Source: DATLNF01 sp046590575 (GTDB lineage: Bacteria > Actinomycetota > Actinomycetes > BP-191). Taken from it: DNA of 33,998 nt. Positions 22,535 to 30,522 of this stretch are shown here, one piece after another. The translations under genes were made by a program, and so were the position numbers. Location of the stretch: positions 1 through 33,998 of the forward strand of contig JBKJUS010000175.1 in NCBI GenBank assembly GCA_046590575.1, written 5' to 3'. Below the pieces are notes generated by a model. That model was not told where the DNA came from, made no database searches, and worked only from the letters and a program-made list of their open reading frames with translations. Position 1 is the stretch's first letter; each line of letters begins with the position of its first letter.

Positions 22535-24100
22535 TCACCAGGCCGTGGGGGCGTAGTCCTTGAGGAAGCAGCCGTAGAGGTCCTCGCCGAGCTCGCCGCG
22601 CACGATCGGGTCGTAGACACGGGCGGCGCCGTCAGCGAGGTCGAGCGGCGCGTGGAAGCCCTCGTGTGCGAGCCGCGCCTTCGTCGGGTGCGGGCGCTCG
22701 TCAGTGATCCAGCCCGTGTCGACGCTCGTCATGAGAATGCGGTCGGTGAGCATCTCCTCGGCGCTGGTGCGGGTGAGCATGTTCAGCGCCGCCTTGGCCA
22801 TGTTGGTATGCGGGTGGCCAGGCGCTTTGTAGCCCCGCGTGAACTGCCCTTCCATCGCCGACACGTTGACGACGTAGGTACGTCGCGCGGATGACGCTGC
22901 CATCGAGGGCCGCAACCGGCTGACCAAGATGAACGGCGCGGTGATGTTGCACAGCTGCACTTCAAGCAGCTCCAGCGCGTCGACCTCGTGCACCCGACGG
23001 GTCCAGCTGTTCACCGCATCGAGGTCAGGCACCAAGCCGCCGGCGTCGATGGCCGTCTGCGCGGCGACCCGGTCAAGCGACGCGGATCCGCTCGTCAGCG
23101 CGAGAGCGGTGAGCTCGTGCGCACTCCAGGTGCGGCCGGCCGGCTCGCCGCCGCCGCCGAATGCCTCCATACGATCGCCGGCTGCAAGCAACATCGTGGA
23201 TTCCGAGGCGTGGGGCACCCGTCGCTGGGCGCCAGGATCTTGGTGCGGGAGCCCGGTGAGAACTGGGACATGCGCACGGTCGGTGCGACCGAGCAGCACC
23301 ACGTCCGGCCCTGCTCCTGACGTCAACGAGCCAGCGGGCAGCGGTCCTGCCTCGGCAGCGACCAGGTGGGCGTAGGACCCGGGCGATCGACGTACGGTCT
23401 GCGCGGCGTTGTTGATGAGGATGTCGAGCGGCCCCTGCTCGGCGACCGAGTCGGCGAGCGCGATGACCTGCTGCGGGTCGCGCAGGTCGATGCCGACGAT
23501 GCGCAGCCGGTGTATCCACTCAGCGCTGTCCGGCATGGCACTGAACCGGCGTACGGCGTCCTGGGGAAACCGCGTCGTGATCGTCGTGTGCGCCCCGTCT
23601 CGAAGCAGTCGCAGGGCGATGTACATGCCGATCTTCGCCCGACCGCCGGTGAGCAGTGCCCGTCGGCCGGACAGATCTGCGCGCGCCTCGCGCCGGCTCC
23701 AGTTGAGCTCCGCGCACGGTGGGCAGAGCTGGTGGTAGAAGGCGTGCACCTGGTGGTAACGGCGCTTGCAGGTGTAGCAGGCGCGCGGCCGGTGCAAGGT
23801 GCCGACGCTCACCGCGTCGGTCGGCGCCGTCAACGCGATGCCCCGCGTCTCGTCGTCGATGCGGTCCGGAGCTGCCGTCGCGGTCGCGGCGGTGATGGCC
23901 CGGTCGGCCGCCTGCCGCTCCTTGCGTCGGCGCACCTTCATGCTCTTGAAGATCCCGGCCGTAGCCTGGCGCACCCGAAACGCGTCGGGATGCTCGACCG
24001 GCAGCCGGTCGACTTCGGCGAGGACCTGCAGGCAGACCGCAAGACGGTCCGGGTCAATCCCCCACGTCACTGCGGGTGGTGTCGAAAGGTGGTCCAGCAT
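22535..24100 (-). CDS. Atypical SDR-family oxidoreductase with internal zinc-ribbon-like Cys pairs
   Basis: A 521-residue protein. The N-terminal ~140 residues are helical and basic, followed by two Cys pairs CYTC (108-111) and CPPC (126-129), spaced like a zinc ribbon. The SDR Rossmann domain starts at about 142: TGGRAKIG (151-158) in the dinucleotide-binding loop, INNAAQT (229-235), and NVSAMEG with S414. The usual YxxxK is replaced by TNMAK (432-436), keeping Lys but with Thr at the Tyr position. A ~130-residue insertion lies between NNA and the active site. Many SDRs are 250 residues, so this is much longer. Related long SDRs with the same Cys pairs are, as I recall, found in actinobacteria. 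Start at ATG 24100 from family-like N-terminus. Substrate unknown. Confidence 0.75.
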   Translation of the reverse strand: MLDHLSTPPAVTWGIDPDRLAVCLQVLAEVDRLPVEHPDAFRVRQATAGIFKSMKVRRRKERQAADRAITAATATAAPDRIDDETRGIALTAPTDAVSVGTLHRPRACYTCKRRYHQVHAFYHQLCPPCAELNWSRREARADLSGRRALLTGGRAKIGMYIALRLLRDGAHTTITTRFPQDAVRRFSAMPDSAEWIHRLRIVGIDLRDPQQVIALADSVAEQGPLDILINNAAQTVRRSPGSYAHLVAAEAGPLPAGSLTSGAGPDVVLLGRTDRAHVPVLTGLPHQDPGAQRRVPHASESTMLLAAGDRMEAFGGGGEPAGRTWSAHELTALALTSGSASLDRVAAQTAIDAGGLVPDLDAVNSWTRRVHEVDALELLEVQLCNITAPFILVSRLRPSMAASSARRTYVVNVSAMEGQFTRGYKAPGHPHTNMAKAALNMLTRTSAEEMLTDRILMTSVDTGWITDERPHPTKARLAHEGFHAPLDLADGAARVYDPIVRGELGEDLYGCFLKDYAPTAW

Positions 24101-24242
24101 CGGACCATCATCCCGCACCCGCTCGTGGTCTTCGACGCGCTGCTGCTCCGAACATCGTTGCGGGGAGCCCGGCGGTCGCCCTGACGACCGCAGAACTCCC
24201 CACAATTCGAGAGAGGCCAGCGGGCGGGTGGCACCGGGAGAA

Positions 24243-24278
24243 GCGGGCGAGGCGGGCGAGGCGGGCGAGGCGGGCGAG
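24243..24278. repeat. Four tandem copies of a 9-bp unit upstream of the SDR gene
   Basis: GCGGGCGAG is repeated exactly four times (24243-24251, 24252-24260, 24261-24269, 24270-24278) between the MMPL stop and the SDR start. Simple slippage-type repeat; may affect spacing of regulatory sequence. Confidence 0.85.
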
Positions 24279-24299
24279 CGCTAGCCCGGACCGGGCGAG

Positions 24300-26441
24300 C
24301 TAACCGATGGGCGCCGGGACCGGGCGATCCACCTCGGCATGCGGCAGAGACGGCTCGACCCGGAGCAGCCTCGCCGCCCAAGTCGGGAGGTACCAGTTCC
24401 ACGCGCCCATCAGTGACACGAGGGACGGCACCAGCAGCGACCGCACCACCGTCGCGTCAAGCAGGATGCCGAACCCCAACGCTGTCGCGAAGAGCTTGTT
24501 GTCGGTCCCGGGTGCGCTGGCGAGCGATCCGAAGGCGAGGAAGAGGATGAGCGCGGCGCTGGTGACCAGTCGGCCGGTCCGGCCCACGCCCTCGATAATC
24601 GCTGTGTCGGTCGAGGCCGACGCGTCGTACTCCTCACGAACTCTGGCCAAGATGAACACTTCGTAGTCCATCGACAGCCCGTAGAGGAACGCGAAGACCA
24701 TCAGGGGGATCCAGAAGGTGATCGCCCCAGTGGGCGCGATGCCAAAGACCGCCTCCGAACCGTGCCCGAGCTGCCAGAACCACACCACGGCGCCGAACGT
24801 CGCGGCGATGGAGAGGAGGTTGAATGCCACCGCCTTGAGCGGCAGCAACAGCGAGCGAAACGCCCGGACGAGCAAGACGTAGGTCAGCAGGATGATGAGG
24901 GCGAAAACCAGCGGGAAGTTGCCGTAGACGGCTTTGCCGAAGTCGACCTGGCCGGGCCCGATACCGGCCATGCCGCGCACGCCGGGCGTGTCCGTGATGA
25001 CCTTCCGCACCTCCCGGACCACTTCGAGTGACGTGTTGTCGACCGTCTGCGCCTGCGGTACGACGACGATGATCGACTTGCCGTCCCGAGTCGACGCCGT
25101 GCCGCCGTCGACCACCACCTGAGCGACCCCGTCTACCCGCCGGATCGCCGCCGCCACTGTCGCCTCGCTGCCGGCGTCGACTATCACCTCCATGGGCGTG
25201 ACGGTGCCATCCGGCACACCACCAGCCTTGAGGTCCTCGAACGCCTCGTACGCCGGTCCGGCGCTGGCCAGCGAGTCGGTCCTCGGGAGACCGATCTTGA
25301 TCTGGAACAACGGCGCCAGGAGCAGACCGAGAATCGCCAGCGCGCCGGCCGCCGCCAGCCAGCGGCGACGCACGACGAAGGCGGCCCAACGGGTCCAGCC
25401 GTGGCTGGCCGTGCCCTCCTTGCGGATACGTGGCCAGTCCACCCGCGGCCCGATGCCGCCGAGGATCGCCGGCAGCAGCGTCAAAGACGCAGCGACGCTG
25501 ATGAGCGGGATGAGCATGCCGACGATGCCCATGCTCCGCAGGAAAGGCACCGGCAACACGACGAGCGCGACCAAGCCGATCGCGACGGTCACCCCGCTGA
25601 ACACCACCGCGTGCCCCGCCGTCTCCATCGCCGCGACGACTGCCTCGTGGTTGTCCCGACCGTGGGCGCGCTCCTCGCGCCAGCGAGTGACGATGAGCAG
25701 CGAGTAGTCGATGGCCACTCCCAAGCCGATCAACGCGGCCAAGAACTGGACGATGAACGACACGTCCATAAACGTCGTGAAGACCAACATGGCCAGGAAG
25801 GTCGCCATGATGGACACCGCGGCGACGACCAGCGGCAGCAGGGCGAGGAACGACGCGAAGACGAAGAGCAGCACCGCGAGCGCCCCGAGCCCGGCGATAA
25901 ACGCCTCGGACAGTGCGCTGGTCGACTCGCCCGAGTCGACGTCGGTGTACGCGAGGGCGCTGTAACCGGTGACGGCAGGCTCCGCGCCGGACGGCGCGTT
26001 CTTCTCCAGTGCGACCTTGATCTCTTCGCTCGGGTCGATGTCGAAGCTCTCCGGGAAGCGAATGAAGACGAAGGCGTACGCCGTGCGCCCGTCGTCGGTC
26101 AGCAGCAGTGGCTCCTCGGCAGTGCCGCTGACGACGCGCGCCGACGGCAGGTCCCGCTGGACGGCGGCGAATGCCGACGTGGCGGCGCCGGCCCCACCGG
26201 CTCCGCTCACGTCGGTCGGAAATGTCAACGTGGCAATGACCGGCTCGAGGTCGCCTCCGTTGCCGAAGGTCGCGAGAATCTCCTTCGCCGCATCCGAGCC
26301 CGGCTGGCCGGGCAGCGAGAAGTCCAGCACCAGGCGCTCGGTGGTCTTGCCGGCCAGACTGGCGCCGGCGATGAACAGCACCAGCCAGGCGATGCCCACG
26401 AGCTTGCGGTGCCGAAGGACGAAGTGTGCCAGTCGAGCCAT
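24300..26441 (-). CDS. MMPL/RND-family exporter
   Basis: A 713-residue polytopic membrane protein with the MMPL layout. There is one N-terminal TM helix (about 14-30), a first extracytoplasmic domain (about 35-175), a bundle of TM helices from about 176, a second extracytoplasmic domain, and a C-terminal TM bundle. The proton-relay Asp-Tyr pairs are present: AIDYSLLIVTRWREE (D245, Y246) in the first bundle and SMDYEVFILARVREEY in the second. MMPL proteins export lipids, siderophores or drugs; cargo is unknown. 75 bp after glnD, with promoter-like sequence and an inverted repeat in the gap, so it probably has its own promoter. A short stem follows its stop. Confidence 0.9.
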   Translation of the reverse strand: MARLAHFVLRHRKLVGIAWLVLFIAGASLAGKTTERLVLDFSLPGQPGSDAAKEILATFGNGGDLEPVIATLTFPTDVSGAGGAGAATSAFAAVQRDLPSARVVSGTAEEPLLLTDDGRTAYAFVFIRFPESFDIDPSEEIKVALEKNAPSGAEPAVTGYSALAYTDVDSGESTSALSEAFIAGLGALAVLLFVFASFLALLPLVVAAVSIMATFLAMLVFTTFMDVSFIVQFLAALIGLGVAIDYSLLIVTRWREERAHGRDNHEAVVAAMETAGHAVVFSGVTVAIGLVALVVLPVPFLRSMGIVGMLIPLISVAASLTLLPAILGGIGPRVDWPRIRKEGTASHGWTRWAAFVVRRRWLAAAGALAILGLLLAPLFQIKIGLPRTDSLASAGPAYEAFEDLKAGGVPDGTVTPMEVIVDAGSEATVAAAIRRVDGVAQVVVDGGTASTRDGKSIIVVVPQAQTVDNTSLEVVREVRKVITDTPGVRGMAGIGPGQVDFGKAVYGNFPLVFALIILLTYVLLVRAFRSLLLPLKAVAFNLLSIAATFGAVVWFWQLGHGSEAVFGIAPTGAITFWIPLMVFAFLYGLSMDYEVFILARVREEYDASASTDTAIIEGVGRTGRLVTSAALILFLAFGSLASAPGTDNKLFATALGFGILLDATVVRSLLVPSLVSLMGAWNWYLPTWAARLLRVEPSLPHAEVDRPVPAPIG

Positions 26442-26469
26442 CTACGCGTCCCCTCCCTAACAGCCCCCT

Positions 26470-26496
26470 CTAGAACCTAACCACTAGGTCGGACAA
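26470..26496 (-). promoter_or_regulatory. Possible promoter/operator of the MMPL gene
   Basis: On the minus strand TTGTCC (26496-26491) could be a -35 with a TCTAGA-like -10 about 16 nt later. Between them lies an inverted repeat ACCTA-n5-TAGGT (26475-26489), suited to a dimeric repressor. Motif evidence only; weak. Confidence 0.3.
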
Positions 26497-26516
26497 AACT
26501 CGCGCAGAATTCGACC

Positions 26517-28769
26517 CTAGCCACGTGACAACTCGGCGAACACGGCACGCTCGACCTCGGCGAGGTGGTCCACGTCGGTGACCTTCGCGCCGGCCGAGTC
26601 GACGACGTAGAAGCTGTCGACGACCTCATGGCCGATGGTGGCGACCTTCGCCGACCGCACGTCGAGCTCGCAGTCGGCCAGCGCGCGGGCGATCCGGTAG
26701 AGCACGCCCACGGCATCAGCCGCGCGCACCTCGACCAGCGTCGCCGAGCGCGACGCATCCTGGTCGACGATGACGCGCGGTGGCGCCGCCTGCGGCCCGC
26801 GCGCCCGGCCGGCGTAGGCCCTGACCCGCTCCGCAAGCCGAGCGTCGACCGCCAGTCGGCCGGACAACACCCGGCGTACGTCGTCCGCCACGCGCTGGCG
26901 GTCCGGCCTGCTGCCGAAGGCCGCGACCACATCGATCTCCTGCACTGCGATGCCGCCCCGTGAAGCCACCACCGCGCCACGCACATCCAGCCGATGAAGG
27001 GCGAGCGCGCCGGCGACCCGCCACAACACCCCGGGTCGGTCCGGCGCGACGACGACGACCCGGTCGGCATCCTCGCTCACCTGCACCGCCACGACGCCTG
27101 CCTCGACGAGCGACGCGTAGCGCTCCACGAGCCCCGGTGCTGGGTCGGGTCGCTCGCCGGCCAGCACGGCCGTCGTACGACGGACGAGGTCGTCAACCAG
27201 CTCAGCTTTCCAGACCGACCACGCTGCCGGACCGGTGGCCTGGCTGTCGGCCACGGTCAGTGCGGCGAGCAGATCGAGAAGGTCCCGGTCGCCGACTGCC
27301 TTCGCGACGGCCTCCACCGTCGCCGGGTCGTCGAGGTCGCGACGGGTCGCGACGTCCGGCAGCAGCAGATGGTGACGGACCATCGACACGAGCACGTCGA
27401 CGTCGGCCCGGGGGAAGCCCATACGCGCAGCAATGTCAGCGACCACGACGACCCCGGCATCGGTGTGGTCACCCGGGTAGCCCTTGCCGATGTCATGCAG
27501 CCAGGTGCCGACGAGCAGCAGGTCGGGGCGCGCGACCGTCCGGGTCAGCGCGCCGGCATGAGCGGCTGCCTCGCACAGGTGCCGGTCGACGGTGTACCGG
27601 TGGTAGGGGTTGCGCTGCGAGCGGCTGCGCACCGCAGCCCACTCCGGAACCAACCGCACCAACAGACCGTGCTGGTCGAGCGCTTCCAGCGCTTCGACGC
27701 CCGCACGCCCGGCACCGAGCACCTCCACCAGCGCATCGCGCAACGCCATCGGCCACGGCTCCGGCGGAGCCGGTGCGTCCAGGGCGAGTCGCTCGAGCGT
27801 CGCTGTGCTGATCCGCAGCCCGGCGCCGGCTGCTGCGGCAGCCGCGCGCAGCGGCAACGTCGGATCGACGACGGCATTGCTGCCCACTGCCAGCACGATC
27901 TCGTCACCGTGACGGGCGAGACCGGGTGCCACCGGCTCCGCGCGCATCGGGCGGCTGAGCTTGCGCTCGCGCCCGGCGAGCCATCCGTCGATGCGCCGGA
28001 TCGTCTCGTCCGTCGCGTAGGCGATGGTGCGGCCGGCGTCGGCGACGGCGGTCATCAGTTCCTGCGCGTCGGCATGTCCGGTCGCCGAGGCGACGGCATC
28101 CTGCTCCTGCAATGTCAGCTGGTCTCCCGGCCGGCCGGTGCGGCGGTGCAGCTCGCCGCGCACGGTGAGCAGGACCTCGTACGCCGACCGCACCCGCGGG
28201 TCCGGCTGGTCCACGACCCAGGCAGCGGCGGCGGCGCGGATGACTGCGACGTCACGGAGTCCGCCGCGTGCCTCCTTGAGGTCAGGCTCGAGAAGGAAGG
28301 CCACCTCCCCCGCTTTCTCATGTCGCTGACGTACGACGTCGCGCAACTCGACCAGGGCACGCGGTGCGCGCCGGCGCCACTGCTCGCGCAGGACACGGAG
28401 CAGATCGGCGGTCAGTGAGGGCGCTCCGGCGACGTGCCGCGCGTCGAGCAGACCGAGCAACGCTTTGAGATCGCTGTCGGCGACCGCCAGCACTTCCTTG
28501 GTCGTCCGGACGCTGTGGTCGAGCGCCACTCCTGCGTCCCACACGGGGTACCAGACTCGATCAGCGACCTGCCCGATATCGCGGCGGCCGACATGGAGCA
28601 GCACCAAATCGAGATCGCTGGACGGGCTGAGCTCCCGACGGCCGTAGCCGCCCACAGCCACCAGCGCCACGTCCGGCTCCTCGCCGAGCAGCTCCGTGAG
28701 CCAGCTGTCCGCGACGTCGCTCAGCGCCCCGCACAGCGCCCGCCCTGACAGATCAGGACGGCCGAGCAA
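26517..28769 (-). CDS. glnD: PII uridylyl/adenylyltransferase GlnD
   Basis: Modifies the PII protein according to nitrogen status; in studied actinobacteria the modification is adenylylation. The 750-residue protein has the nucleotidyltransferase motif GGYGRRELSPSSDLDL (40-55; D52, D54), the PII-uridylyltransferase middle region (about 130-270), an HD domain (NPYHRYTVDRHLCEA, then WLHDIGKG with H425-D426) and two ACT domains (about 570-640 and 675-745). Upstream of the TTG start at 28769 the frame hits a TAG about 21 codons earlier, with no ATG or GTG between, so this is the earliest usable start. It lies 10 bp after glnB, completing amt-glnB-glnD. Confidence 0.94.
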   Translation of the reverse strand: MLGRPDLSGRALCGALSDVADSWLTELLGEEPDVALVAVGGYGRRELSPSSDLDLVLLHVGRRDIGQVADRVWYPVWDAGVALDHSVRTTKEVLAVADSDLKALLGLLDARHVAGAPSLTADLLRVLREQWRRRAPRALVELRDVVRQRHEKAGEVAFLLEPDLKEARGGLRDVAVIRAAAAAWVVDQPDPRVRSAYEVLLTVRGELHRRTGRPGDQLTLQEQDAVASATGHADAQELMTAVADAGRTIAYATDETIRRIDGWLAGRERKLSRPMRAEPVAPGLARHGDEIVLAVGSNAVVDPTLPLRAAAAAAGAGLRISTATLERLALDAPAPPEPWPMALRDALVEVLGAGRAGVEALEALDQHGLLVRLVPEWAAVRSRSQRNPYHRYTVDRHLCEAAAHAGALTRTVARPDLLLVGTWLHDIGKGYPGDHTDAGVVVVADIAARMGFPRADVDVLVSMVRHHLLLPDVATRRDLDDPATVEAVAKAVGDRDLLDLLAALTVADSQATGPAAWSVWKAELVDDLVRRTTAVLAGERPDPAPGLVERYASLVEAGVVAVQVSEDADRVVVVAPDRPGVLWRVAGALALHRLDVRGAVVASRGGIAVQEIDVVAAFGSRPDRQRVADDVRRVLSGRLAVDARLAERVRAYAGRARGPQAAPPRVIVDQDASRSATLVEVRAADAVGVLYRIARALADCELDVRSAKVATIGHEVVDSFYVVDSAGAKVTDVDHLAEVERAVFAELSRG

Positions 28770-28779
28770 GGACGCTCGT

Positions 28780-29118
28780 TCAGATCGCGTCCGGTCCCCT
28801 CTCGCCCGTGCGAATGCGCACGAGATTCTCTACCTCGGTGACCCAGACCTTGCCGTCGCCGATCTTGTCGGTGCGCGCAGCAGCGATGATCGCGTCGATC
28901 ACGCGGTCGACATCAGCCGCGTCGACAACGACCTCGACCCGCACCTTGGGCACGAAGTCGACGGTGTACTCCGCACCGCGGTAGACCTCGGTGTGCCCGC
29001 GCTGGCGGCCGAATCCCTGCACCTCGGAGACCGTCATGCCGGCAACTCCGGCTCCCTTGAGGGCGTCCTTCACATCGTCGAGCTTGAAGGGCTTCACGAT
29101 CGCGGTGATGAGCTTCAT
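28780..29118 (-). CDS. glnK: Nitrogen regulatory PII protein (GlnB/GlnK)
   Basis: A 112-residue PII trimer subunit that senses ATP/ADP and 2-oxoglutarate. It has the full T-loop GHTEVYRGAEYTVDFVPKVR with modifiable Y51, the B-loop TDKIGDGKVWV, and the N-terminal KLITAIVKPFKLDDVKDAL. Being encoded directly after amt (stop TAG then ATG, zero gap) points to the GlnK role of binding and blocking Amt, with glnD encoding its modifier. Either glnB or glnK name could be used; I prefer glnK because of amt linkage. Confidence 0.96.
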   Translation of the reverse strand: MKLITAIVKPFKLDDVKDALKGAGVAGMTVSEVQGFGRQRGHTEVYRGAEYTVDFVPKVRVEVVVDAADVDRVIDAIIAAARTDKIGDGKVWVTEVENLVRIRTGERGPDAI

Positions 29119-30387
29119 CTAGGAGATCCTCCCCATCGCACCCAGTTCGCTCATGGCGTACGCCGACTCGGCGTGCTGGGACTTGTCGAGCCCCTCGTTC
29201 TCCGCATCCTCTGCGACGCGGAGGCCGATCGTGATGTCCACCAGCTTGGCCAAGGCGTAGGACAGCACGAACGAGAACACCAGGGTGGCACCTACCGCAA
29301 CCAACTGGTCGACGAGCAGGGCCGAGCCGCCACCGTTGAGAAGCCCGTCTGCGCCGAGGGAGTTGATCCGCAGGTCAGAGAAGAAGGCGAGCAGCAGCGA
29401 GCCGAGGATGCCGCCGACCAGGTGCACTCCGACGACATCGAGCGAGTCGTCGTAGCCGAAGCGGTACTTCAGCGACACCGCGAGGAAGCACAGCACGCCC
29501 GCAATCCCACCGATGGCGATCGGTGAAAGACCACCGACAAAGCCGGCGCCGGGCGTGATCGCAACGAGTCCGGCGACCGCGCCTGAGGCGGCCCCCAACG
29601 TCGTGGCGTGGCCAGTCTTGATGCGCTCGGCAACCAGCCAGCCGAGCATCCCGGCCGCTGCTGCCAGATGGGTGTTGATGAGCGCTTGGCCGGCGAGGTT
29701 GTTGGCGCCGAGAGCCGATCCGGCGTTGAAGCCGAACCAGCCGAACCAGAGGATGCCGGTGCCGAGCAGGGTGAGCGGCAGCGAGTGGGGCGGCATGGTC
29801 TCGCGCGGCCAGCCCCTCCGCTTGCCCACCACCAGCACGACGGCCAGGGCGGCCACACCGGCGTTGATGTGCACCACGGTGCCGCCGGCGAAGTCGAGTG
29901 CGCCCCTCTTGAACAACCATCCCGTCGGGCTGAAGACCCAGTGCGCTACGGGTGCGTAGACGATCAGCAGCCACAGCCCGAGGAAGACGGCGTAGCCAGC
30001 GAACTTCAGCCGGTCCGCCGTCGCCCCGGTGATCAGGGCGGGGGTGATGACCGCGAACATCATCTGGTAGCCCACGAAAACGATGACCGGGATCGTCAAG
30101 CCGAAGTCGCCGACATAGCCCGGCAGCGTGGCATCAGCGCTACCCAGATCCTTCAGGCCGACGAAGTCGAAGTCGCCGATCCAACCGCCTCCGTCACCGA
30201 AAGCGAGGCTGAAGCCGACCACTGCCCAGAGGACGCTGACCAAGCCCATGGAAAAGAAGTTCTGCATCAGCATGCCGAGCACGTTCTTCGCCCGGACCAT
30301 GCCGCCGTAGAAGAACGCGAGTCCCGGCGTCATGAACAGCACGAGTGCTGTCGACGTCAGGACCCAGGCCGTGTTTCCGCTGTCCAT
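29119..30387 (-). CDS. amt: Ammonium transporter Amt
   Basis: Trimeric ammonium channel of the Amt/Mep/Rh family. The 422-residue protein has about 11 TM helices, PGLAFFYGGMVRAKN (21-35), D165 in ALDFAGGTVVHINAG with pore H173, and the second pore His H322 in DVVGVHLVGG. The conserved FGWFGFNAGSA lies at 215-225. ATG at 30387 with GGAGGAG about 8 nt upstream. Preceded by a GlnR-like box and followed immediately by glnK, so it heads the nitrogen-starvation operon. Expected to be induced under nitrogen limitation. Confidence 0.96.
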   Translation of the reverse strand: MDSGNTAWVLTSTALVLFMTPGLAFFYGGMVRAKNVLGMLMQNFFSMGLVSVLWAVVGFSLAFGDGGGWIGDFDFVGLKDLGSADATLPGYVGDFGLTIPVIVFVGYQMMFAVITPALITGATADRLKFAGYAVFLGLWLLIVYAPVAHWVFSPTGWLFKRGALDFAGGTVVHINAGVAALAVVLVVGKRRGWPRETMPPHSLPLTLLGTGILWFGWFGFNAGSALGANNLAGQALINTHLAAAAGMLGWLVAERIKTGHATTLGAASGAVAGLVAITPGAGFVGGLSPIAIGGIAGVLCFLAVSLKYRFGYDDSLDVVGVHLVGGILGSLLLAFFSDLRINSLGADGLLNGGGSALLVDQLVAVGATLVFSFVLSYALAKLVDITIGLRVAEDAENEGLDKSQHAESAYAMSELGAMGRIS

Positions 30388-30435
30388 ACCGCTCCTCCGG
30401 GCCGGTGAATGCCGACGTCACTGTCCCGGGAGTGT

Positions 30436-30473
30436 GTTTCGTGATGGTTCCCCAGGTGTTTCGGTGCGGTGAA
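30436..30473 (-). promoter_or_regulatory. GlnR-like box upstream of amt
   Basis: Read on the minus strand: TTCAC-n6-GAAAC-n6-GGAAC-n6-GAAAC, exactly the four-half-site layout of the actinobacterial GlnR box (gTnAC-n6-GaAAC-n6-GtnAC-n6-GaAAC). Both GAAAC elements are perfect. It ends 48 bp before the amt ATG. GlnR itself is not in the window. Confidence 0.8.
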
Positions 30474-30522
30474 CAACCGATCCACCGCGGAGCGGCCGCT
30501 CGGATCGTCTCGCTCGCGCGAC

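Noticed and set aside
24280..24298. Short stem GCCCG-n3-CGGGC after the MMPL stop as a terminator
   Set aside because: Only 5 bp with no T tract; such stems are frequent by chance at this GC content.
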